A stretch of DNA of 64,000 nt from UMGS75 sp963648435. GTDB taxonomy: Bacteria > Bacillota_I > Bacilli_A > ML615J-28 > CAG-313. Location: the NCBI GenBank assembly GCA_963648435.1, contig CAVJDT010000004.1:15122-79121 (forward strand). Direction: 5' to 3'. The number at the start of each line of letters is the position of its first letter. Positions within the stretch are counted from its first letter, which is position 1. Shown in pieces: positions 18,101-26,858 of the stretch. The notes under the pieces are model-generated. The model was given only the letters and a program-made list of their open reading frames with translations. It was not told where the DNA came from and ran no database searches. A program made the translations under genes and the position numbers.

Positions 18101-19500
18101 TATTTATTGCCTCCCTTTCCACCTACGGTTATATGGGATACCCTAATGGTTGGTTGACCAACATTAGTTGGTATTGACCCACTTTCAGAACCACACATGC
18201 CATGTGAACATTCAAGATTATCTGCTATCATGTCAATGTTCATTAATATTTCAAGTCCAGAACCAACTAAAGTTGCCCCTCTAACTGGTTTTGTGATTTT
18301 ACCATCTTCAATTAAATAGCCTACAGCTACCGCAAAGTTAAATTCACCGGTTGCGGGGTTAACTGAGCCTCCACCCATTTTTTCAGCATATAATCCATAT
18401 TTAGTATTTTTAATGATTTCATCAAAGGTACTAGTACCATTTAAAAAGTAAGTATTAGTCATCCGTGAAGTGGTTGTATTACGGTATGATTCACGGCGTG
18501 AAGAACCAGTAATCGGGTGATTCATTATTTTAGCATTTTTCTTATCCACTAGATAAGATTTAAGAATGCCATTTTCAATTAAAACATTGCATCTACTTGG
18601 CGTACCTTCATCATCAACATTAATTGAACCCCAAGCATTAAGGTTAGTACCATCATCTACGGCGTTTACAATATCACTAGCTATTTTTTGGCCTAATTTA
18701 TTACAAAATACCGACATACCTTTTGCAACACTAGTTGCTTCAAGTCCGTGCACACAAGCTTCATGGAGAATTACTCCACCAAAACCATTATTGATGACAA
18801 CTGGAATGTCACCGCCTGGCATTTCTTCCGCATGTAACATCGTTACCGCGTCATAAGCAGCAGTCAATCCAAGATCAGCAGGATCAATTTCATCAAACAT
18901 TTCCATACCTTGGTTACGGCCAAATTGAGCATAACCAGTTTGCATGTCTTTTCCATCACTTGCAATCGCTGAGCATGTTAATCTTGTATTAGCTCTTGTA
19001 TCGGTTTGCCAAGTTCCATCACTTGCAAAAACAAAGATGTCTTGAAGTTTTTTAGTTATTCGCGTAATTACTTGAGTAATTTCTTTACTATAAGTAATTG
19101 CCGCATGTGATGCTTTCGTCATAAGGCTTATTTCATAATCATTATTTTTGCTTGTATATACCTTAGGGTCAACTACTTTTTCTACTACTTTTGTTACAAA
19201 GTTTTCCACATTTGTGCATCTTTTTTCATGAAAACTTTCCGCAAGTTTAAAAGATGCTTTTTTAAGTTCATCGGCTGTACAATTAGTAATACTAGCATTA
19301 ACTTCAACCATACCTTTAATTATCCGAATAGCGGCACCTTGAACTTTCGATACATTTATTTTTGTTACTTTATCAAGGGTCATTTCATATTCTTCATACG
19401 TTGTATCTTCCATAAATACTTCAGCGAATTCACCACCCGTTGATAAGGCAATTTCAAGTATTTCTTTTCCTAATTCTTTTGTAATTCCAAAATTTTTCAT
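18100..19500 (-). CDS. tldD: TldD metalloprotease subunit
   Basis: Zinc protease subunit of the TldD/TldE heterodimer, 466 residues. The HExxxH motif is H246-E247-x3-H251 in ILHEACVHGLEA. The C-terminal region has GGKITKPVRGATLVGSG-like residues and the SHGMCGSESGSIP segment typical of TldD, including the cysteine that supplies a third metal ligand in the family. It is the first gene of the tldD-tldE pair, with a weak TATAAT about 35-40 bases upstream. Confidence 0.92.
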   Translation of the reverse strand: MKNFGITKELGKEILEIALSTGGEFAEVFMEDTTYEEYEMTLDKVTKINVSKVQGAAIRIIKGMVEVNASITNCTADELKKASFKLAESFHEKRCTNVENFVTKVVEKVVDPKVYTSKNNDYEISLMTKASHAAITYSKEITQVITRITKKLQDIFVFASDGTWQTDTRANTRLTCSAIASDGKDMQTGYAQFGRNQGMEMFDEIDPADLGLTAAYDAVTMLHAEEMPGGDIPVVINNGFGGVILHEACVHGLEATSVAKGMSVFCNKLGQKIASDIVNAVDDGTNLNAWGSINVDDEGTPSRCNVLIENGILKSYLVDKKNAKIMNHPITGSSRRESYRNTTTSRMTNTYFLNGTSTFDEIIKNTKYGLYAEKMGGGSVNPATGEFNFAVAVGYLIEDGKITKPVRGATLVGSGLEILMNIDMIADNLECSHGMCGSESGSIPTNVGQPTIRVSHITVGGKGGNK

Positions 19501-19551
19501 AATATCATCCTTTCTGATATTATTTTAACAAAATTATTATATAAAAAAAAG

Positions 19552-19578
19552 AAAAAAGACTTATTATGGCCTTTTTTT
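19552..19578 (-). terminator. Terminator after the SpoVIF-like gene
   Basis: Minus strand AAAAAAGGC and GTCTTTTTT pair (one G-U) around an 8-base loop and are followed by more U. Confidence 0.5.
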
Positions 19579-19592
19579 CTTCATGAAAACGC

Positions 19593-19832
19593 TTATTTTA
19601 GATAATTAAACAAATTATCATTTATTCCATTTTGCTTTATTTCTCTAACTATTTTATTTTCTTGAGCTTTATCTATAGGTTTATTGGCAAGTTTAGATAC
19701 ATCTTTAATAATTTTTCGAATACTAGCTTCAACTGTCAAATCCATCGTTCTTACTTTTTCAACTAATTCAAACAACTCTTCAGGTTTAATGTTGTTTTCG
19801 GAAATAAAACTCATAGCTTTATTAATGTTCAT
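19593..19832 (-). CDS. SpoVIF-like small protein (stage VI sporulation protein F family)
   Basis: A 79-residue charged helical protein. The pattern ELFELVEKVRTMDLTVEASIRKIIKDVSKLANKPIDK followed by ENKIVREI matches my recollection of the SpoVIF family, where an aliphatic helix is followed by vR.li..v..lAnkpvsk..e..iv. In Bacillus SpoVIF acts late in spore-coat assembly. GAGGTGAAATT precedes ATG 19832. Upstream on the minus strand, CATAGAAT (19856-19849) preceded at 16 bases by CAC resembles a sigma-K promoter. The family call rests on short similarity, so it needs a profile check. Confidence 0.55.
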   Translation of the reverse strand: MNINKAMSFISENNIKPEELFELVEKVRTMDLTVEASIRKIIKDVSKLANKPIDKAQENKIVREIKQNGINDNLFNYLK

Positions 19833-19848
19833 AATTTCACCTCATTAC

Positions 19849-19875
19849 ATTCTATGCAATAACCCAAAAAAAGTG
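19849..19875 (-). promoter_or_regulatory. Possible sigma-K-like promoter of the SpoVIF-like gene
   Basis: Minus strand CAC (19875-19873), 16 bases, CATAGAAT (19856-19849), against the known sigma-K pattern AC-N16-CATAnnnTA. TAGAAT could also act as a sigma-A -10, but no good -35 accompanies it. Confidence 0.4.
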
Positions 19876-19884
19876 AAAGAAATT

Positions 19885-19917
19885 TAAAAAAAGGAAAGTG
19901 AAAATCACTATTCCTTT
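19885..19917 (-). terminator. Terminator after gpsA
   Basis: Minus strand AGGAATAGTGA, loop TTT, TCACTTTCCT with one bulge, then seven U. It overlaps the gpsA stop. Confidence 0.8.
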
Positions 19918-20914
19918 ATTCTTCTTTAAATGAACGCATTAATAATTCATTAACTGCGTCTTTTACAGGCATCTTTAAATATATAACTTTATATACCGCC
20001 TTAATTATTGGTGCATCTATTTTTAATTTATCAACTAACTCGTTAACCGCAAGTGCTGTTCTTGCTCCTTCAACGACCATATCCATAGAAGCAATAGTTT
20101 CATCTAAACTTTTACCACTTGCAAGTTTAACCCCAGCTTGAAAGTTTCTTGAATGATGGGAGGTTGTTGTGACAATTAAATCACCAACTCCCGTTAACCC
20201 ATATAACGTCTCTTCTTTTGCGCCAAGTAAAACTACAATTCGGCGCATTTCCACTAAAGCTCTAGCAATAAGACCAGCTCTGGCATTGTCACCAAACCCT
20301 AAGCCTTCGAGCATACCTGATGCAATAGCATAAACATTTTTAATGGCAGCACAAAGTTCAGAACCAATTAAATCACTACCTGTATACACTCTAAAATTAG
20401 TATGATTACTAAAGAGGCGTTGAACTGTTAAGGCATCTTCTTTATTAGTACTTACCGCACAAATGGTAGTAGGAAGTTTAATAATAACTTCCTCCGCATG
20501 ACTTGGACCGGTTAAAGCAACAAAGCCTCCTAAATACATTCTCGGAATAATTTCATATACAATTTCAGAAATGCGTTTAAAGGTATCAGGCTCTAAGCCT
20601 TTACTTGTATTAATAAATAATTTTTTAGATGTTATTACCTTACTTATTTGTTCTAAAACACTTCTCATTACTTTAGTTGGAACTGATAAAACAAGATAAT
20701 CCGAAAAATTTACTGCTTCACTAATATCTAGAGTTGCTTTTATTGAGTTATCAATTTTTACACCTGGTAGTTTATGATTTTGATGTTCATTATTAATTTC
20801 ATCAATTGTTTTTTTTGTATGATCAAACATTAAGACTTGATGGTGATTTTCACACAAGATATTGGCAAGGGCACAACCCCAACTACCCGCCCCAATAATC
20901 GTAATTTTACTCAT
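19916..20914 (-). CDS. gpsA: Glycerol-3-phosphate dehydrogenase [NAD(P)+]
   Basis: Makes sn-glycerol-3-phosphate from dihydroxyacetone phosphate for phospholipid synthesis. It is 332 residues. The nucleotide site is GAGSWG (8-13) and the catalytic region contains ELCAAIKNVYAIASGM with the expected lysine. TGVGDLIVT and GARTAL follow. It is last in the cmk/S1-der-gpsA operon, coupled to der by TAATG. Together with plsY (29 kb) it supplies the first steps of phosphatidate synthesis. Confidence 0.96.
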   Translation of the reverse strand: MSKITIIGAGSWGCALANILCENHHQVLMFDHTKKTIDEINNEHQNHKLPGVKIDNSIKATLDISEAVNFSDYLVLSVPTKVMRSVLEQISKVITSKKLFINTSKGLEPDTFKRISEIVYEIIPRMYLGGFVALTGPSHAEEVIIKLPTTICAVSTNKEDALTVQRLFSNHTNFRVYTGSDLIGSELCAAIKNVYAIASGMLEGLGFGDNARAGLIARALVEMRRIVVLLGAKEETLYGLTGVGDLIVTTTSHHSRNFQAGVKLASGKSLDETIASMDMVVEGARTALAVNELVDKLKIDAPIIKAVYKVIYLKMPVKDAVNELLMRSFKEE

Positions 20915-22224
20915 TATTCTTCACGCTTTCTTAAAATAAACTGAATGGGAGTACCATCTAAGATAAAGGCTTCTCTTATTTTATTTTCAAGATAACGTTT
21001 ATAAGAAAAATGCATATAATTAGGGTCATTAACAAATAGCACAAAGGTTGGAGGAGTAGTGCTAGCCTGTGTTGCATACATTATTCTTAACCGGTCACCA
21101 TTAAAAATGGGAGCTTGGTTCGCAATGGTGGCATCTAAAATCACATCATTAAGAATGTTTGTGGATACTCTTCTTGTATAGTTTTCATATACTTGTTTGA
21201 TTTGTTCAAATAACAAATGAACTCGTTCATTCTTTAAAGCAGAAACAAAGACTACTGGAGCATAACTTAAAAAAACAAATTGAGCTCTTATTTTTTCAGT
21301 ATACTCTTTCATGGACTTTTCATCCTTTTTAACTGCGTCCCATTTATTGACAACGATAATTACACCTTTATTTTGTTCAATTGGAAGTCCGGCAATTCTT
21401 TTGTCTTGTTCTTCTAAAGGCTTAGTACCATCTAAAACCACTAAAACAATACTTGAGCGTTCAATTGCTTTTAGTGCCCTTAAGACACTATACTTTTCCG
21501 CATTCTCATAGATTTTACCTTGTTTTCTAATTCCTGCTGTATCTATTACCACATAGTTTTCGCCATCTTTAACAAAAGGAGTATCGATAGCATCTCTAGT
21601 TGTTCCGGGAATATCACTAACAATGACACGTTCAGTTCCTAAAATAGCGTTAGTTAAAGAACTTTTACCAACATTAGGTTGACCAATCAAACAAAATTCA
21701 ACGGCGTTATCATATCGTTTAACTTTCTTTTCAGGTAAAGTAGAAACAATATAATCAAGCATATCACCAAAGCCAATTCCATGTAAGGCACTTATCGCAA
21801 ATACTTGTTCAACCCCTAGATTATAAAATTCATAGATATTATCCATGAATTTTAAATCATCTATTTTATTCGCGGCGATAACCACAGGTTTAGGAGAACG
21901 ATGAAGAATATTCATAACATCTTCATCTTCCCTAGTTACACCAACTCTACCATCAACCACTAGAATAATTAAATCAGCTTCATCAATGGCAAGGGTGGCT
22001 TGAGCTCTTATTTCTTCCATAAAAGGAACATTAGATAGTTCAATTCCCCCAGTATCAATTAAGTCAAATTCTTGGTCAAGCCATTCGCATTTTGCATATA
22101 ACCGGTCACGTGTAATTCCACTTACATCATCAGTAATCGCAAGTTTCGCCCCCGCAAGACGGTTAAAGACACTAGATTTACCAACATTAGGACGGCCAAC
22201 GATTGCAACCGTTCCTCGTTTCAT
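20914..22224 (-). CDS. der: Ribosome-assembly GTPase Der (EngA)
   Basis: Double-G-domain GTPase needed for 50S subunit maturation, 436 residues. The first G domain has GRPNVGKS (9-16), DTGGIE and NKID; the second has GQPNVGKS, DTAGIR and NKWD. A C-terminal KH-like domain follows, with FVNDPNYMHFSYKRYLENKIR. It is coupled by one-base overlaps to both the upstream cmk/S1 gene and downstream gpsA, the same gene order as in Bacillus. Confidence 0.97.
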   Translation of the reverse strand: MKRGTVAIVGRPNVGKSSVFNRLAGAKLAITDDVSGITRDRLYAKCEWLDQEFDLIDTGGIELSNVPFMEEIRAQATLAIDEADLIILVVDGRVGVTREDEDVMNILHRSPKPVVIAANKIDDLKFMDNIYEFYNLGVEQVFAISALHGIGFGDMLDYIVSTLPEKKVKRYDNAVEFCLIGQPNVGKSSLTNAILGTERVIVSDIPGTTRDAIDTPFVKDGENYVVIDTAGIRKQGKIYENAEKYSVLRALKAIERSSIVLVVLDGTKPLEEQDKRIAGLPIEQNKGVIIVVNKWDAVKKDEKSMKEYTEKIRAQFVFLSYAPVVFVSALKNERVHLLFEQIKQVYENYTRRVSTNILNDVILDATIANQAPIFNGDRLRIMYATQASTTPPTFVLFVNDPNYMHFSYKRYLENKIREAFILDGTPIQFILRKREE

Positions 22225-24278
22225 TATTTATCTTCCTTTTTTCCAAATAAATCTAAATTTTTAAATAGATCAGCCATCGTCGAAGTTGGAGTTTCTGCTT
22301 CTTGTTCTTTATAGTATTTATCAAATTCTGCTCTTTCTTTAGCAAGTTCTAAAGCTTTAGCACTTACTAATAATTTAGCCCGACTTGGATCAACATCTAA
22401 GACAAGGGCTTCAACCTCAGTACCAATTGGATACATTTCATCAACTTTACCAATACGTTTTGTTGAAGTTACTTCACTAATTGGCATAAATCCTGTTACA
22501 TTTAGGTAGTTAACTTTCGCACCACGTTCTTCAATTGTGGCAACACTTACTTTTACAACATCACCTTTTTTAAGTTTGATGGTACCCCAAGTGTTTTCAA
22601 CAGTTGCACGGTGAGATAAACTTACACGTTTTTTCTTATCATCAATGGCTAAAACTTGAACTTTAATTGTGTCACCTTCGTTAAACTTACCATCAAGTTT
22701 GTCATTAACTAACCAAGAATATTCACTACGAGGCATTAATCCAGCATATTCTTCAGTTAATTTAATGATTAATCCGGCATCAATAATTTTACTAATTACA
22801 CCTTCAAAAACATCACCAACATGATATTTATCTTTTAATACTTCCCAAGGATGTGGTGTTAAAGCTCTTACAGAAAGACCAATTTTATCGCCTTCCATTT
22901 TTATAATTTTAGCTTTTACGGTGTCATTTACTTTATATAAATCACTGGCAACTTTAACCATTTTATGGCTCATTTCCGATACATGTAATAAACCAGTTAA
23001 ACCATTAAATGCAACGATAGCTCCATAAGGTTTAACATCAATTACTGTACCTTCAATAATATCACCAACACTTATTTTAGATAAAGCTTCTTCTTTAGCT
23101 AATCTTTGCTTTTTCTTCATTGCAAGAATACTTGATACTGTAACTTGCATTTTATCAACATTAACATAAGTCACAATAACATCAAGAGTTTGACCAACTA
23201 ATTTTCTTAAAGCTTCTTCATTTAAATCAACATTTTTAATTGGTAAGAATGCTTTTAAATCATGATAAAGCACATCAGCACCAATTTTTGATACTCTTGA
23301 GACTATAACTGAAATAATTTCATCCTTTTCTTTTAATTCTTCAAAAACTTTTAATTTTGCTTTTTCTGCTTCTAGTTTCGTTGATAAAATGTAAAGTGGT
23401 TCACCAGTTTTACGATCTTTAGCTATTTGCTTAACTTGGGCTTCAAACTCTTGACCTTCGTTATAATTATCTCTTAATTTTTGACCTTCAACATAGCCTG
23501 ATAAGTCATTAGGATAAATAACTGCCTTTTCGCCTCCATTTAATTCAAGATAGACAGCATCTTTAGTAACATTTAAAATGCGTCCTTTTACATTTTGTCC
23601 TTCATAAATTTTTTCATTGCTCATAATTTTAAAGCCCCTTTCACTTACTAAATTAATAATTTCATTAACAACTTCTTCAATTGTCATATTTGAAGAATCA
23701 ATTATAACAGCGTCACTCGCAACTCGGAGTGGACTAATAGCCCTTGTTGAATCTTTGGTATCGCGAACGATTATCTCTTTAATCGTTTCTTCCAAACTTT
23801 GTACAACACCTTTTTCAGCTCGTTCCATCATTCTCCGATAAGCTCTACATTCCACTGTTGCATCAAGGTATATTTTTAAATCCGCATTAGGCAAAACTAC
23901 CGTACCGATATCTCTACCATCCATTACCACATTTTTTGAGTTACTTATTTTCCGTTGATATTCAACTAAAAATTCTCTAACTACTTTTATTTTTGAAGGA
24001 GTTGAAACTTGATTAGTAACATCAATTGACCTAATGGCTTCACTGACATCTTCATGGTCTAAGATAACCCGGCCATTTTCAATGTCTAAATAAGTATCTT
24101 TTAAAAATTCATAACTTTCTTCTTTCTCTAAGTCTACCCCAAGTCTTAAAGCTTTAAGCGTAACCGCACGGTACATTGCCCCCGTATCTATGTACTCAAA
24201 GTTTAAGCGTTTAGCTAGAATCTTCGAAATGGTAGATTTACCCGCTCCAGCAGGTCCGTCAATTGCAATTTTAAACAT
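22224..24278 (-). CDS. cmk: Cytidylate kinase fused to an S1-domain RNA-binding protein
   Basis: One 684-residue frame. Residues 1-218 form a complete CMP kinase (P-loop GPAGAGKST at 8-16, IDTGAMYRA, DGRDIGTVV), which phosphorylates CMP and dCMP. The rest is a five-repeat S1 protein like Bacillus YpfD/ribosomal S1: starts near IYEGQNVKG, DEIISVIVS, VGDIIEGTV, VGDVFEGVI and KGDVVKVSV. No stop separates them. At the joint, ATG 23624 keeps AAGGGG about ten bases upstream, so separate S1 synthesis is possible. I start at ATG 24278, nine bases after TGAGGT; ATG 24287 directly abuts that site. Confidence 0.93.
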   Translation of the reverse strand: MFKIAIDGPAGAGKSTISKILAKRLNFEYIDTGAMYRAVTLKALRLGVDLEKEESYEFLKDTYLDIENGRVILDHEDVSEAIRSIDVTNQVSTPSKIKVVREFLVEYQRKISNSKNVVMDGRDIGTVVLPNADLKIYLDATVECRAYRRMMERAEKGVVQSLEETIKEIIVRDTKDSTRAISPLRVASDAVIIDSSNMTIEEVVNEIINLVSERGFKIMSNEKIYEGQNVKGRILNVTKDAVYLELNGGEKAVIYPNDLSGYVEGQKLRDNYNEGQEFEAQVKQIAKDRKTGEPLYILSTKLEAEKAKLKVFEELKEKDEIISVIVSRVSKIGADVLYHDLKAFLPIKNVDLNEEALRKLVGQTLDVIVTYVNVDKMQVTVSSILAMKKKQRLAKEEALSKISVGDIIEGTVIDVKPYGAIVAFNGLTGLLHVSEMSHKMVKVASDLYKVNDTVKAKIIKMEGDKIGLSVRALTPHPWEVLKDKYHVGDVFEGVISKIIDAGLIIKLTEEYAGLMPRSEYSWLVNDKLDGKFNEGDTIKVQVLAIDDKKKRVSLSHRATVENTWGTIKLKKGDVVKVSVATIEERGAKVNYLNVTGFMPISEVTSTKRIGKVDEMYPIGTEVEALVLDVDPSRAKLLVSAKALELAKERAEFDKYYKEQEAETPTSTMADLFKNLDLFGKKEDK
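23622..23642 (-). promoter_or_regulatory. Internal ribosome-binding site at the cmk-S1 joint
   Basis: Minus strand GAAAGGGGCTTTAAAATT then ATG at 23624-23622, in frame with the fusion. This is a normal Shine-Dalgarno arrangement inside an open frame and would start the S1 protein at MSNEKIYEG. Confidence 0.6.
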
Positions 24279-24301
24279 ATTTTTCATACCTCAACTAAAA
24301 C

Positions 24302-24330
24302 ATTATAGCATATATTAATTCTTTTTTCAA
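24302..24330 (-). promoter_or_regulatory. Promoter of the cmk/S1-der-gpsA operon
   Basis: Minus strand TTGAAA (24330-24325), 17 bases, TGC-TATAAT with -10 at 24307-24302. Confidence 0.8.
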
Positions 24331-24346
24331 CATTTATCAACTACAA

Positions 24347-24376
24347 AATATCGTGGGGGGTAATCCTCACGACATT
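24347..24376 (-). terminator. Terminator after parC
   Basis: Minus strand TCGTG-A-GG, loop ATTA, CC-CCC-CACGA, followed by a short U-rich tract. Confidence 0.55.
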
Positions 24377-24377
24377 T

Positions 24378-26858
24378 CTATACTTCTAAGTCCGCATCAT
24401 TACGACAAATAACAAAGCTGATTGGTTTACCAGCACTTGTAGGAACAAGTTTCATACCATTATCAGCGATGGCTTTACGTAAGATTGTATAATCAATCGC
24501 GACAAACTCTTGTTCACAACTAATATAACTTGCAAGATCGGAGTTAGCATTTTTAGCGTGAATTACATCTAAAGCAATTGCTTCATGCATATTTGAACGA
24601 ACTACTTTTAGATACATCTTTCCAACATGATTTTTCTTACCCTTATTAATTTCTTCAGGTCTAAAGCGTTTAACATTACCGCGGTTAGTAAGTAGTAAAA
24701 TAATATCTTTATCACGAACATACTTTGCCCCTACAACATAATCCGCAGGTCGACCTTTCATTTCAATAGCTTTAACTCCAAATGAAGCTGCTTCCATAAC
24801 GCTTATTTCCGAAGCATCATAACGGTTCATAAAGCCATCTTTGGTCGCAATTACGACTTCTGCTTCATCTCCTGTCATTATATCAGCACTTACTACTTCA
24901 TCATCATCACGAAGTTTGGTTGCTTGTAATACTTTAGAGTAACGGTTAACCTTTAAACTAGAAAGAGGAATTCTCTTAATTAAGCCATTTTTCGTTGCAA
25001 TTAAAACAAACTTATTTTCACTAAATTCTTTAACCGGATATGAGAATAAAATTTGTTCACTTGGATCCATGTTAATTAAAGTACTAACATTATATCCAAT
25101 ATCTTTATGCTTACATTCAGGAATTTTATGAATTGGTAAAAATACATAATTACCTAAATTAGTAAATTGAAGTAAGGTATCAGTCGTAGTTACATTGTAA
25201 ATATCCGAGATGATATCACCATCTTTTAATTTGGTTGGTTCAGTGGTCGCGGCGAAAGCTTTTTTGCTTAATCGTTTTAAATAACCATCATGCGTAACGA
25301 TTAAAATAACATCTTCACTAGCAATAATTTCTTCCGTTTTAACTACTACTTCATCAACTACTTCTTCAATTTGGGTTTTTCTTTCCACGTTAATAATTGA
25401 TTTAGTGACATTCATTTCTTTAACAATTTCTTTAATTAAGTTTTTTTCACTGCTTAAGATCTTAGTTAATTTAACAATTTGATTTTCTAAATCACTACGT
25501 TCTTGTTTTAAGGCAAAAATATCAGTGTTAGTTAAACGATATAATTGTAACATAACAATTGCTTCGGCTTGGTTTTCTGTAAAACCATATTTGGAAATAA
25601 TGTTTTCTTTGGCATCAGTTTTATTCTTGGAATTGCGAATAGTGGCAATAACTGAATCAAGAATTGAAACCATTGAAATTAAGCCATCAACAATTTCCAA
25701 ACGTTTCTGGGCTCTAAGTAAATCAAAGTTACTACGATTAGTCATTACTTCTTTTTGATGAGTTATGTAAGAATCAAGAATATCCAATAATCCCATTTGC
25801 ATTGGTTTACCATAACTAATTACAACCATATTAAAGTTATAAGAAATTTGTAATTTCGTATATTTAAATAAGACTTGTAAAATAGTTTCCGGATTAACAT
25901 CTTTACGAACATCAATGACGATACGTAAGCCTTGACGGTCTGTTTCATCACGAATGGTCTTAACGCCATCAACATTTTTATTTTCAATCACATCGCTCAT
26001 TTCTTTTAATAATTGAGCTTTATTAACTTCATAAGGAATTTCCGAAATTATGATTCGAGAATCACCCTTAAATGGAACAATTTCGGTTTTAGCCTTAATG
26101 ATAACTTTACCACGGCCGGTTTTATAAGCATTTTTTAAGCCTTCTAATCCTTGGACAATGCCCCCAGTGGGAAAGTCAGGACCTTTGACAATGTTTAAAA
26201 CTTCATCAAGGGTACAATTAGGATTAGTCATCCGTAAAATACAAGCATCAAGAATTTCACCAGGATTATGAGGTGGAATCTCGGTTGCATAACCTGCAGA
26301 AATACCATTAGCCCCATTAATAATGATATTAGGAAACTTAGCAGGAAGAACAACTGGTTCAAGCTCTTCATCATCAAAGTTAGGCATAAAGCCAATTGTT
26401 CTTTTATTTATATCTTCTAATAATAATTCCGCATATTTACTCAGTCTAGCTTCCGTATAACGCATTGCGGCGGCAGGGTCACCATCAATACTACCATTAT
26501 TTCCGTGCATATCAATTAGAGGTAATAAAATTTTAAAGTCTTGGGACATTCTAACCATCGCATCATAAACGGCCGTATCCCCATGAGGATGGTACTTACC
26601 AATTACATCACCGACAATACGAGCACTTTTCTTATGAGGCTTATTACTAGAAAGCCCTAATTTATACATTGCATATAGAATACGTCTTTGAACCGGTTTT
26701 AAACCATCTCTAACATCAGGTAAAGCCCGGTCTTGAATAATGTACTTTGAATAACGACCAAAACGGTCTCCCATAATGTCTTCAAAACTTTGTTTTAATA
26801 AAGTTTCAGTTGCAAATCTATTTATTTTACTTGTTATATTACTTCTTCCACTATTCAT
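24378..26858 (-). CDS. parC: DNA topoisomerase IV subunit A
   Basis: Breakage-reunion subunit of topoisomerase IV, which decatenates daughter chromosomes. It is 826 residues. The quinolone-resistance region reads HPHGDTAVYDA and the catalytic tyrosine lies in AAAMRYTEARLSK. A six-bladed beta-pinwheel C-terminal domain follows, without the GyrA box QRRGGKG, which supports ParC over GyrA. IDMHGNNGSID is typical of ParC. The start overlaps the parE stop by 8 bases. Confidence 0.95.
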   Translation of the reverse strand: MNSGRSNITSKINRFATETLLKQSFEDIMGDRFGRYSKYIIQDRALPDVRDGLKPVQRRILYAMYKLGLSSNKPHKKSARIVGDVIGKYHPHGDTAVYDAMVRMSQDFKILLPLIDMHGNNGSIDGDPAAAMRYTEARLSKYAELLLEDINKRTIGFMPNFDDEELEPVVLPAKFPNIIINGANGISAGYATEIPPHNPGEILDACILRMTNPNCTLDEVLNIVKGPDFPTGGIVQGLEGLKNAYKTGRGKVIIKAKTEIVPFKGDSRIIISEIPYEVNKAQLLKEMSDVIENKNVDGVKTIRDETDRQGLRIVIDVRKDVNPETILQVLFKYTKLQISYNFNMVVISYGKPMQMGLLDILDSYITHQKEVMTNRSNFDLLRAQKRLEIVDGLISMVSILDSVIATIRNSKNKTDAKENIISKYGFTENQAEAIVMLQLYRLTNTDIFALKQERSDLENQIVKLTKILSSEKNLIKEIVKEMNVTKSIINVERKTQIEEVVDEVVVKTEEIIASEDVILIVTHDGYLKRLSKKAFAATTEPTKLKDGDIISDIYNVTTTDTLLQFTNLGNYVFLPIHKIPECKHKDIGYNVSTLINMDPSEQILFSYPVKEFSENKFVLIATKNGLIKRIPLSSLKVNRYSKVLQATKLRDDDEVVSADIMTGDEAEVVIATKDGFMNRYDASEISVMEAASFGVKAIEMKGRPADYVVGAKYVRDKDIILLLTNRGNVKRFRPEEINKGKKNHVGKMYLKVVRSNMHEAIALDVIHAKNANSDLASYISCEQEFVAIDYTILRKAIADNGMKLVPTSAGKPISFVICRNDADLEV

